Assembly (NCBI GenBank): GCA_937943665.1
Contig: CALEAR010000244.1
Coordinates: 1 to 10,146 of the forward strand
Source: an uncultured Alcanivoracaceae bacterium
GTDB taxonomy: Bacteria > Pseudomonadota > Gammaproteobacteria > Pseudomonadales > Alcanivoracaceae
DNA length: 10,146 nucleotides
Direction: 5' to 3'
This document shows, piece by piece, positions 1-6,272 of this stretch. The position numbers and the translations under genes are program-made. The notes beneath the pieces are model-generated. The model ran no database searches and had not been told where the DNA came from. It was given only the letters and a program-made list of their open reading frames with translations. Every line of letters starts with the position of its first letter. Position 1 is the stretch's first letter.

Positions 1-5
1 TGCAT
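1..5 (-). CDS. Start of a downstream gene, probably mrdB (rodA), cut by the window edge
   Basis: Only the ATG and two more bases lie inside the window. On the minus strand the mrdA stop and this ATG share bases in a TAATG overlap, and an AGGAG Shine-Dalgarno sequence sits 5 nt upstream, so a start here is well supported. The identity rests on context alone: in most gammaproteobacteria the gene directly after mrdA is mrdB/rodA, the SEDS glycosyltransferase that works with PBP2 in lateral-wall peptidoglycan synthesis. No protein sequence is available to confirm this. Confidence 0.55.
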
Positions 6-1891
6 TATGGCTCCTGCAGGTCTTGTAATGGGTTGAGGGTGGGGTTGGCCTCGGGCACCTGTAGTTCGCCCTCCTCATTAAGTAGCCAAGCATCCATAAC
101 GGTGCGCGCAATGGGAGCCGCTGTGGAGCCGCCCCCTCCGCCGTTTTCCACCAATACCGCCACGGCAATGGCAGGGTTTTCTAATGGGGCGAAACCAACA
201 AACATGGCGTGGTCTCGTAGGCGCTCTTCAATTTCATCGGCGTTGTACACTTGATCCACGCCTAAGGAGAACACTTGAGAAGTCCCCGTTTTACCAGCAA
301 TATCGTAGGGGGCATTGCCAATGCGTCTGGCAGTGCCTTGCGGATCTGTGATCACTGCTGCCATGGCTTGGTGCATTTTATCCCAGTGGTTTTCAGAGGA
401 GAGCTTGATTTGTGTGGGCACAGTGGGGCTATCGAGTTGCGCCACACGGGGAATCACTGATTTTCCTCGGCGGGCAATTTGTGCTGTAGCCGAGGCCAAC
501 TGCAGCGGAGTGGCAAGCATATAACCTTGACCAATACTGGTGTTCACCGTGTCTCCGTGATACCAAGGCTCGCCTTTGCTGGCCCGTTTCCATTCTCGGG
601 AAGGCAAAATGCCGCGGGATTCACCGGGGATATCAATGCCTGTGCGTTCGCCAAGACCAAATTGGCTTAAGAAATTGTGTAAGCGATCGATGCCTAATTT
701 AAAAGTCATATCATAAAAATAGGTATCACAAGACACCACCATGGCTCTTTTCATATCCACCCAACCATGGCCACCGCGTTTCCAATCCCTAAAGCGGCGC
801 TCTACACCTTCAAGCTCGTAGTAGCCAGGGTCCCAAATGCGTCTTTCCCAGTTGGTAACACCACCTTCAATGCCCGCTAAACCCACCAAGGGTTTAATGG
901 TGGAGCCAGGGGCGTATTGACCTTTCAGGGCACGGTTAAAGAGGGGTTGATCAATATCTTGGCTATAGTTGGTGTAATCCTTCACCGAAATGCCCGTAAC
1001 AAACAGGTTGGGGTCATAGGCGGGGCGGCTTACAAAGGCGAGCACGCCGCCGTTGCGTGGGTCGATGGCCACCACAGCGCCGCGTTTGCCTTCTAAGGCA
1101 TCCCAGGCGGCTTTTTGCACATCAAGATCCAAGTGCAAGTACAGATTAGCGCCGGGCTGTGGCGGCACCTGTTGCAGGGTTTGTAAGATGCGTCCGCGGG
1201 CATTGATCTCCACCTTTTGATAGCCCGCTTGGCCGTGCAGGTAACGTTCGTATTGTGCCTCAACACCAGTGCGCCCGTGGAAATGGGTACCGCTATAGTT
1301 GCTTTGTTCTTCGGGTGACATGTTTTCTAAATCAGTGGTGTTGATGCGGTTCACATAGCCAAGCAAGTGGGCCAACATGGGGCCATAAGGGTATTCCCGT
1401 GTGGGAATAGCATTAATTCTTACCCCAGTGAGCTGGTGCTGGCGCGAAACAATTTGAGCTATCTGCTCTTCCGATAAATCAGATTTGAGCAGCACTGGCT
1501 CCCAAGGGCGGCGATGGGTGTTACGGCGGCGCTCAAAACGTCTTACATCATCTTCGCTAAGTTCCACCCAGTGCTGAATACGCTCTAATAGGGATTCAAG
1601 GTCTTCCACTTGCTCGGGCACAATGGATAGGGAGAAGTTTGGGCGATTCAGCGCAAGTAAGCGGCCGTGGCGATCATAAATTAACCCTCGTGGAGGTGAG
1701 ATGGCCAAGGTTTGCACGCGGTTTTTATCGGAAAGGGTGGTGTAGCGTTCATGCTCCTTGCTTTGTAACCAAAATAACCGTGCTGCCAAAATCACGGCAA
1801 GTACCACCACAATGACCACCGACCATAATAATCGCGCCGCAATAACCTGACGCTCTTGATGGTGGTTTTTAAAGGTGGAAGATGCGCGCAT
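5..1891 (-). CDS. mrdA: Penicillin-binding protein 2, peptidoglycan transpeptidase
   Basis: This is the class B penicillin-binding protein PBP2, which cross-links peptidoglycan during rod elongation together with RodA. The 628-residue protein has a short cytoplasmic N-terminus, one membrane anchor at about residues 20-40, a PBP dimerisation/pedestal region (about 60-240, including PPRGLIYDRHGRLLALNR) and a C-terminal transpeptidase domain. The three active-site motifs are present: S330-T-I-K333 (nucleophile Ser330), S387-C-D389, and K534-T-G536. The second motif is SCD where E. coli PBP2 has SAD. Length and the conserved stretches (RDWK, GDTVNTSIGQGY, YDPNLFVTGIS) match the E. coli family member as recalled. 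The ATG at 1891 has only a weak Shine-Dalgarno sequence. The gene follows rlmH after 31 nt, and its stop overlaps the start of the next gene. Confidence 0.97.
   Translation of the reverse strand: MRASSTFKNHHQERQVIAARLLWSVVIVVVLAVILAARLFWLQSKEHERYTTLSDKNRVQTLAISPPRGLIYDRHGRLLALNRPNFSLSIVPEQVEDLESLLERIQHWVELSEDDVRRFERRRNTHRRPWEPVLLKSDLSEEQIAQIVSRQHQLTGVRINAIPTREYPYGPMLAHLLGYVNRINTTDLENMSPEEQSNYSGTHFHGRTGVEAQYERYLHGQAGYQKVEINARGRILQTLQQVPPQPGANLYLHLDLDVQKAAWDALEGKRGAVVAIDPRNGGVLAFVSRPAYDPNLFVTGISVKDYTNYSQDIDQPLFNRALKGQYAPGSTIKPLVGLAGIEGGVTNWERRIWDPGYYELEGVERRFRDWKRGGHGWVDMKRAMVVSCDTYFYDMTFKLGIDRLHNFLSQFGLGERTGIDIPGESRGILPSREWKRASKGEPWYHGDTVNTSIGQGYMLATPLQLASATAQIARRGKSVIPRVAQLDSPTVPTQIKLSSENHWDKMHQAMAAVITDPQGTARRIGNAPYDIAGKTGTSQVFSLGVDQVYNADEIEERLRDHAMFVGFAPLENPAIAVAVLVENGGGGGSTAAPIARTVMDAWLLNEEGELQVPEANPTLNPLQDLQEP
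11..16 (-). promoter_or_regulatory. Ribosome binding site of the gene after mrdA
   Basis: The minus strand reads CAGGAG here, 5 nt before an ATG that overlaps the mrdA stop codon. It lies inside the last codons of mrdA, so the downstream gene is probably translationally coupled to mrdA. It is one of the strongest Shine-Dalgarno matches in the window. Confidence 0.6.
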
Positions 1892-1922
1892 GGATGGCTA
1901 GCTCGTTGTAAGTAGTGAATGG

Positions 1923-2393
1923 TTAACGGTGGTAAGGATGCCCGTTTAATAGACTCCAAACACGGTAAACTTGTTCCGCTAACACCACACGTACCACAGG
2001 GTGCGGTAACGTTAGCGCCGATAAGGACCAGTGCTCATGGCATTGTTGCGATAATTCCGAACATAGACCGTCGGGGCCACCGATGAGTAAAACGATATCT
2101 TGCCCCATATCGCGAATGGCGGTGATGCGCTTGGCTAAGCTTTCCGTGCTATGGGCCTTGCCGTTGACTTCTAGCGCTACATATCTGGCTTGGGGCCATT
2201 TTTGCAGCTGTTTTTTTAGTAGCTCAGCTTCCTTTTTTATGAGCGTGGCCACATTAGTATTGCCTCGCTTGGGGATGGGGATTTCGATAATATCCAAGCG
2301 GATGTCCCCCACCAAGCGTTTGCGATATTCATTGATGCCTTGCTCCACCCAAGTGGGCATTTTGGTGCCAAGGCAAAGAAGGCGTATTTGCAA
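1923..2393 (-). CDS. rlmH: 23S rRNA pseudouridine-1915 N3-methyltransferase RlmH (TTG start)
   Basis: RlmH is a SPOUT-class methyltransferase that uses SAM to methylate the pseudouridine at position 1915 in helix 69 of 23S rRNA, acting on assembled 70S ribosomes. The 156-residue product matches the family length (155 in E. coli). It shows the conserved N-terminal GTKMP, the SAM-binding LLIGGPDGL loop at about residues 101-109, LSALTLPHPVVRV, and the terminal HPYHR. The start codon is TTG: the frame has a stop four codons upstream and no ATG or GTG between, and the next in-frame ATG is codon 12, inside the conserved core. The TTG lies 2 nt after the rsfS stop, so translation is probably coupled to rsfS. 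Same strand and likely same operon as proA-nadD-rsfS-mrdA. Confidence 0.96.
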   Translation of the reverse strand: MQIRLLCLGTKMPTWVEQGINEYRKRLVGDIRLDIIEIPIPKRGNTNVATLIKKEAELLKKQLQKWPQARYVALEVNGKAHSTESLAKRITAIRDMGQDIVLLIGGPDGLCSELSQQCHEHWSLSALTLPHPVVRVVLAEQVYRVWSLLNGHPYHR

Positions 2394-2395
2394 GG

Positions 2396-2749
2396 CTATT
2401 TCTCAATATCAATGGGTTTTTGATGGGGGTTTTGCCACAAGCGTTCGAGGTCATAAAACTCACGGGTGGCGGCTTGCATTACATGCACAATAACGTCCCC
2501 TAAATCCACCAAAAGCCATTCGGCGCTGTTATCGCCTTCAGTGCCCACAGGCTGAAACCCTGCATGTTTGGCTTGTTCAGTGACTTCTTGTGCCAGTGCC
2601 TTCACATGGCGGGAGGAGGTGCCGGTGGCAATCACCATATAATCGGCGATGCTAGTGAGCTCGCTAACGGGAAGCACCGTTACGTTTTGCGCCTTAAGAT
2701 CCTCTAACGCTTGGGTGGCGATGGTTAATAACTCATCCTTTTTCGTCAT
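2396..2749 (-). CDS. rsfS: Ribosomal silencing factor RsfS
   Basis: RsfS binds ribosomal protein L14 (uL14) on the large subunit and blocks joining with the 30S subunit, which lowers translation in stationary phase or starvation. The 117-residue protein carries the family signature in order: ADYMVIATGTSSRHV, then GDNSAEWLLVDLGDVIVHVM, then a C-terminal FYDLERLW. The open frame extends 10 codons upstream to 2779, but the ATG at 2749 is preferred: it has AGGA 5 nt upstream and gives a protein close to the usual 105-120 residues, while the extension (MFLFLPFRNA) has no family counterpart that I recall. It lies 42 nt after nadD and is followed by rlmH after 2 nt, the usual nadD-rsfS-rlmH order. 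Confidence 0.95.
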   Translation of the reverse strand: MTKKDELLTIATQALEDLKAQNVTVLPVSELTSIADYMVIATGTSSRHVKALAQEVTEQAKHAGFQPVGTEGDNSAEWLLVDLGDVIVHVMQAATREFYDLERLWQNPHQKPIDIEK

Positions 2750-2754
2750 AGCAT

Positions 2755-2758
2755 TCCT
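2755..2758 (-). promoter_or_regulatory. Ribosome binding site that sets the rsfS start
   Basis: The minus strand reads AGGA within CAGGAATGCT, 5 nt before the ATG at 2749. This favours the internal start over the longer frame that begins at 2779. Confidence 0.6.
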
Positions 2759-2791
2759 GAATGGCAAAAATAAAAACACATGATACCCAAT

Positions 2792-3412
2792 TTACGGGGT
2801 GGGCACATTATAAAGTCCATGGGTGGTGATGTAATCCATTACGGCCTTAGGCAGGTGTGGGCTGTAATGGTTAAGCGCCAATTGTTGGCGAATTTCTGTG
2901 GAGGATACGGGATGCAAAGGCATGGGTAAATGGGCGCGCAGGCCATAGCTTTGCATGTGAAGCGCCTGTGGCGGGGCCAAGGGAAAATGCTGCTGCACCG
3001 CAGCAGTGGGGGCGGGGGCCTCTGCTCGGGGCAGTACCGCTAAATGACACCACTGGGAAAATTCCTCCCAACGGTGCCAATGGTGCAGTTGCGCCAAGCT
3101 ATCTGCGCCAATTACCCACACGAGAGGTTCCTTCGGATGCATCGAACGCCAATGTTTTAGGGTGTGAATGGTCCAAGAGGGGGTGCGTTGCTGTAGCTCC
3201 CAATCACTGGCTTTGAGTTGAGGGTAGGGGCTAATGGCTGCCTTTAGCATGGCCCAACGATGTTGCGCCGAGGAGCGAGTGTGCTGTTTGTGAGGCGGTG
3301 TGGCATTAGGAATTAGGGTGACGCTTTCTTGTAACTGCTCCGCCACTGCCAAGGCCACCGCTAAGTGGCCTTGGTGGATAGGATCAAAGGTGCCGCCAAA
3401 AAGGATTTGCAT
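2792..3412 (-). CDS. nadD: Nicotinate-nucleotide adenylyltransferase NadD
   Basis: NadD transfers AMP from ATP to nicotinate mononucleotide, giving deamido-NAD+, a step shared by the de novo and salvage routes to NAD in the cytoplasm. The 206-residue product has the nucleotidyltransferase architecture: GGTFDPIHQGHL at residues 6-17 with the HxGH-type ATP site, PPHK at 39-42, IGADSL at 101-106, and the C-terminal VSSTEIR at 169-175, equivalent to the ISSTxIR motif. Length is close to that of the E. coli enzyme (about 213). The ATG lies 3 nt after the proA stop and has no clear Shine-Dalgarno sequence, so translation probably depends on ribosomes finishing proA. Confidence 0.96.
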   Translation of the reverse strand: MQILFGGTFDPIHQGHLAVALAVAEQLQESVTLIPNATPPHKQHTRSSAQHRWAMLKAAISPYPQLKASDWELQQRTPSWTIHTLKHWRSMHPKEPLVWVIGADSLAQLHHWHRWEEFSQWCHLAVLPRAEAPAPTAAVQQHFPLAPPQALHMQSYGLRAHLPMPLHPVSSTEIRQQLALNHYSPHLPKAVMDYITTHGLYNVPTP

Positions 3413-3415
3413 GGG

Positions 3416-4672
3416 TTACTGGCGAATATGGCCTTCGCCAAGCACAATCCACTTTTGGCTGGTGAGGCCGTGTAGCCCCACGGGGCCGCGGGCGTGGAGT
3501 TTATCGGTGGAAATACCGATTTCTGCGCCTAGCCCGTATTCAAAACCATCGGCAAAGCGGGTGGAGGCGTTCACCATAACGGAGCTGGAATCCACTTCTC
3601 TTAAAAAGCGGCGGCTCTTGGAGTAGTTTTCCGTAATAATGCACTCGCTGTGGCCTGAGCTGTGTTGATGAATGTGCTCCATGGCCTCATCTACATCTGC
3701 CACGATGCGAATAGCTAAAACGGGGGCAAGGTACTCGGCATCCCAATCTGCATCGGTGGCTGGGGCTATATTAGGTAAGAGGGCACGGGTTTTTTCGCAA
3801 CCTCTGAGTTCCACCCCTTCTTTTTCGTAGGCGCTTGCAAGGCGAGGCAGAATATCCTGGGCCACTCCTTCTGCCACCAGTAAAGTTTCCATGGTGTTAC
3901 AGGTGCCGTAGCGCTGTGTTTTAGCATTTAAGGCCACATTAAAGGCTTTTTCTAAGTCGGCTTCATCATCAATATACGTGTGGCATACCCCATCAAGGTG
4001 TTTGATAACAGCCACGGTGGCATCGCGGGCGATACGCTCAATGAGGCCTTTGCCGCCGCGTGGCACAATCACATCTACGTATTGATCTGCGGTGATTAAT
4101 GCCCCTACAGCTTCACGATCCGTGGTTTCTAACACCTGTACTGCGGTTTGTGGCAAGCCGGCTTCTTCGAGCCCTTGCTGTATGCATGCGGCAATGGCTT
4201 GGTTGCTTTCAAAGGCTTCAGAACCCCCACGTAAAATAGTGGCGTTGCCGGATTTTAAGCAAAGCGCGGCCGCATCAATGGTAACGTTTGGGCGTGACTC
4301 ATAAATAATGCCAATAACCCCTAGAGGAACCCGCATGTGTCCCACCTGAATACCGCTAGGGCGATAGTTTAACTGGCTAATTTCACCCACAGGGTCGGGT
4401 AAATTTTGAATTTGTAGTAAGCCCTCCACCATGGCATCAAAGCGTTCGGGAGTGAGTGCTAAACGGTCGAGCAAGGCAGGATCCAATTGACTCGCTCGGC
4501 CGTTTTCTAAGTCTTTTTCATTAGCGCTAAGGATAGTATCCTTATGTGCTCGCAAGGCTGCTGCAATGTAAGCTAGAGCTTGGTTTTTTTCTGCTGTGGT
4601 GGCTTGCGCCATACGCCGTGAGGCGTTGCGGGCTTGTTGCCCTACTTGCTGAATGTACTGATGGATATCCAT
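3416..4672 (-). CDS. proA: Gamma-glutamyl phosphate reductase ProA
   Basis: ProA reduces gamma-glutamyl phosphate with NADPH to glutamate-5-semialdehyde, the second step of proline synthesis from glutamate. The protein has 418 residues from the chosen ATG (E. coli 417) and belongs to the aldehyde dehydrogenase superfamily. Visible family landmarks are [37 protein letters not shown], the catalytic cysteine in [14 protein letters not shown] (Cys258 from this start), [18 protein letters not shown], and [21 protein letters not shown] near the end. A GTG at 4684 would add four residues (MTVF); the ATG at 4672 is preferred because it fits family length, though its AAGAG ribosome site is rather far (11 nt). 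It is the first gene of the minus-strand block and is divergent from the hydrolase gene. Confidence 0.96.
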   Translation of the reverse strand: MDIHQYIQQVGQQARNASRRMAQATTAEKNQALAYIAAALRAHKDTILSANEKDLENGRASQLDPALLDRLALTPERFDAMVEGLLQIQNLPDPVGEISQLNYRPSGIQVGHMRVPLGVIGIIYESRPNVTIDAAALCLKSGNATILRGGSEAFESNQAIAACIQQGLEEAGLPQTAVQVLETTDREAVGALITADQYVDVIVPRGGKGLIERIARDATVAVIKHLDGVCHTYIDDEADLEKAFNVALNAKTQRYGTCNTMETLLVAEGVAQDILPRLASAYEKEGVELRGCEKTRALLPNIAPATDADWDAEYLAPVLAIRIVADVDEAMEHIHQHSSGHSECIITENYSKSRRFLREVDSSSVMVNASTRFADGFEYGLGAEIGISTDKLHARGPVGLHGLTSQKWIVLGEGHIRQ

Positions 4673-4733
4673 AAAAACTGTCACTCTTGAATAGGTGCCT
4701 AAGAAAAGGCATGAAACCGTGAACGATGGAAAG

Positions 4734-4739
4734 AGTATA
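4734..4739 (-). promoter_or_regulatory. Candidate -10 box near proA
   Basis: The minus strand reads TATACT, five of six matches to the sigma-70 -10 consensus, about 62 nt before the proA ATG. No acceptable -35 lies 16-18 nt upstream (the best is GGGCGT), so this may need an activator or may be fortuitous. It is an alternative to the promoter at 4780-4807. Confidence 0.3.
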
Positions 4740-4779
4740 GCGTTTTTATGTGGCTTACGCCCAGCCTTTGTGGTTTGCG

Positions 4780-4807
4780 CTCATATGGTGGAGCCCACTT
4801 GAGTCAA
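4780..4807 (-). promoter_or_regulatory. Candidate sigma-70 promoter for the proA-nadD-rsfS-rlmH-mrdA block
   Basis: On the minus strand a TTGACT -35 (5/6) at 4807-4802 is followed after 16 nt by TATGAG (4/6) at 4785-4780. Transcription would begin near 4773, giving a proA leader of about 100 nt. The -35 lies in the centre of the dyad at 4787-4822, so a dimeric regulator bound there would be expected to block this promoter. Found by eye only. Confidence 0.35.
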
Positions 4808-4822
4808 GGGGGCTTGGCCACC
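4787..4822. repeat. Large imperfect inverted repeat in the divergent promoter region
   Basis: The centre is CTTGA-G-TCAAG (4798-4808). The arms extend outward with GAG/CCC matching GGG/CT, with one A-G mismatch, and end in GGTGG (4787-4791) against CCACC (4818-4822) after a 3-nt bulge on the right side. That makes about 15 complementary pairs in 36 bp. It lies between proA and the divergent hydrolase gene and overlaps candidate promoter elements on both strands. A one-base spacer at the centre suits a protein-binding dyad better than an RNA hairpin, though an opened loop is possible. The binding protein is unknown. Confidence 0.45.
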
Positions 4823-4842
4823 GAAATAACTAAAACAATATT
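4814..4842 (+). promoter_or_regulatory. Candidate sigma-70 promoter for the RhlA-like/PilZ gene
   Basis: TTGGCC (4/6) at 4814-4819 is followed after 17 nt by AATATT (4/6) at 4837-4842, in AT-rich sequence. Transcription would start about 17 nt before the ATG at 4866, leaving a very short leader with a weak ribosome site (GGAATAAG). The -35 overlaps the right arm of the dyad at 4787-4822. Weak match, by eye only. Confidence 0.3.
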
Positions 4843-4865
4843 GCTAAAACGGAATAAGAAAACAC

Positions 4866-6176
4866 ATGGAATATATTGAATTTGATCGTCATGCGATTAA
4901 AACGCCGCCGCGCTCCCTATGGCTAGATGGTTGGCGAGTGGATTATTTGGCTTTTTCTGCACCTGAAAACGCCCACAAACCGCCGCTAATGGTAGTGGGT
5001 GGGGCCTTCCAAAACTTCACCTCCTATAAATATAGTGTGGAACGCATCTACGAAGATTTCCCTGTGATTCTCATTGATTTGCCCTCTTTAGGGAATAACG
5101 ATCAACTTGGCCCAGAGTTGGGTATGGAGGAGTTGGCGGAGTTATTGCTCAAAATGGTGCAAGCGTTGAAACTGCCTAAAGTCCATATGATGGGGCTTTC
5201 CTTAGGGTCCGCCGTGGTGAGTACCTTCGCGTATAAATACCCAGAATATATGGGCAAGCTAATGGTGGCGGGCATTGTTATTAATCCGCGTAAGAGTTGG
5301 CGTATGTTAGTGAAGGAATCTGTGCGCGTGCTTGAACGTGGTGACATGATGGATACCTTTGCCCAAGGAGTGGTGCTATATCTGGTGAATTACCACAAGC
5401 TCCATAAAACAGGGTTAAGCCCCACGGCTCGCCGTTTATTTTATCGCCAGATGAAGCGTCTTAACGATAATGAGCGTGAGCGTTACAAAATTAATGGTTG
5501 GCGCCTTTATGATACCAAGGGGCTTATTGGCTTTCCCGAGTGTGAGACCCTAGTGATGACAGGGGAGTACGATAGCTTCACGCTTCCCCATGAGAACGCT
5601 GAGTTCGCCAGCCGTTGCCCCAATGCCACCTTCGCCTTGGTGGAAAACGCGGATCACTTGCCGCAGCTAGAACGTCGTGAAGCCTCCCTGAATTTATTTT
5701 CTGCCTTTTTGCGCGGGGAGGATCTCACCTCTATTGATGGCGTTCGCATTCTTGACCCACACACACTAATGCAGGGGGAAAGACGTCGCAGTGTGCGTTA
5801 TCGCCCGTTACAACCTAAGGCACAGTGGCAGCTACGCACCCACGAGGGGGAGTTATTAGCGCAGTGTGAAGCAACAGTGGTGGATATTAATTTCTTCGGT
5901 TGCCTTATTAAACTAAAAGAACCTGCTCTATTGGAGGGGCATGATCTTGAGGAATTAGATCATCAAATCACATTGTGTGCCCCTGAGTTTCAACTAGGAG
6001 TATTAGTGTTTGAAGCCACCAAAGAGGGGTGTTTAAGAGGTATTTTCAAACATGGGGACATTAAGGTGGCGGAGGCCTTCCGCGATCAGCTAACGGATCT
6101 TCAATGGTTTGAAGAGGTCGAAGGGGGCACATCTGTGAAAGCGCCTTCACTCTCGGTTTCCTCAGCTTTTAAATGA
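4866..6176 (+). CDS. RhlA-like alpha/beta hydrolase fused to a C-terminal PilZ-like domain
   Basis: The 436-residue protein has two parts. Residues about 1-285 form an alpha/beta-hydrolase fold: a VVGGAF oxyanion-loop region (43-48), LIDLPSLG (69-76), the nucleophile elbow G110-L-S112-L-G114, an acid in TGEYDSF (Asp236) and His264 in NADHLPQLE. Layout, helical cap and Asp-His spacing (28 residues) resemble Pseudomonas RhlA, which makes 3-(3-hydroxyalkanoyloxy)alkanoate lipids, as I recall its sequence (S102, D223, H251). Residues about 304-410 look like a PilZ domain: RxxxR at R307-R311 and D340-I-N-F-F-G345, close to the (D/N)xSxxG motif with Asn replacing Ser. PilZ domains commonly bind cyclic di-GMP. 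There is no signal peptide or membrane segment, so it is probably cytoplasmic. Substrate and c-di-GMP binding are inferred; a plain esterase or acyltransferase is also possible. It stands alone on the plus strand before nhaD. Confidence 0.8.
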   Translation: MEYIEFDRHAIKTPPRSLWLDGWRVDYLAFSAPENAHKPPLMVVGGAFQNFTSYKYSVERIYEDFPVILIDLPSLGNNDQLGPELGMEELAELLLKMVQALKLPKVHMMGLSLGSAVVSTFAYKYPEYMGKLMVAGIVINPRKSWRMLVKESVRVLERGDMMDTFAQGVVLYLVNYHKLHKTGLSPTARRLFYRQMKRLNDNERERYKINGWRLYDTKGLIGFPECETLVMTGEYDSFTLPHENAEFASRCPNATFALVENADHLPQLERREASLNLFSAFLRGEDLTSIDGVRILDPHTLMQGERRRSVRYRPLQPKAQWQLRTHEGELLAQCEATVVDINFFGCLIKLKEPALLEGHDLEELDHQITLCAPEFQLGVLVFEATKEGCLRGIFKHGDIKVAEAFRDQLTDLQWFEEVEGGTSVKAPSLSVSSAFK

Positions 6177-6197
6177 TGCACATTTGCGTAAAACTTG

Positions 6198-6206
6198 TGC
6201 TAGACT
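6198..6206 (+). promoter_or_regulatory. Candidate extended -10 promoter of nhaD
   Basis: TGCTAGACT is an extended -10 element: TG, one base, then TAGACT (4/6). It lies in the 96-nt gap between the hydrolase gene and nhaD. There is no good -35 at the usual distance, which extended -10 promoters tolerate. Transcription would start near 6213, just upstream of the hairpin at 6220-6243. Confidence 0.35.
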
Positions 6207-6219
6207 TTGCAGCCGTTCA

Positions 6220-6243
6220 GCGGTACTAACTCCTTGGTACCGC
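6220..6243 (+). promoter_or_regulatory. Hairpin in the nhaD leader
   Basis: GCGGTAC (6220-6226) and GTACCGC (6237-6243) form a perfect 7-bp stem around a 10-nt loop, TAACTCCTTG. No T-run follows, so it is not an intrinsic terminator. It would sit at the 5' end of an nhaD transcript, 29 nt before the start codon. Possible roles are mRNA stabilisation, regulation of nhaD translation, or a DNA operator; the sequence alone does not decide. Confidence 0.5.
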
Positions 6244-6272
6244 ATGTCTTCCGTCAACTCGTGTGAAAACTT

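Noticed and set aside
2083..2493. 136-residue plus-strand open frame
   Set aside because: It runs antisense through rlmH and rsfS, which are certain genes. Its product is low-complexity and matches nothing I recognise.
2750..2779. 10-residue upstream extension of rsfS
   Set aside because: The ATG at 2749 has an AGGA site at the right distance and gives normal family length.
3300..3626. 108-residue plus-strand open frame
   Set aside because: It is antisense to nadD and proA with no ribosome site and no recognisable motif; a shadow of the real genes.
6220..6243. Hairpin as an intrinsic terminator after the hydrolase gene
   Set aside because: No T-run follows the stem, and it lies downstream of a candidate nhaD promoter, so a leader element is more likely.
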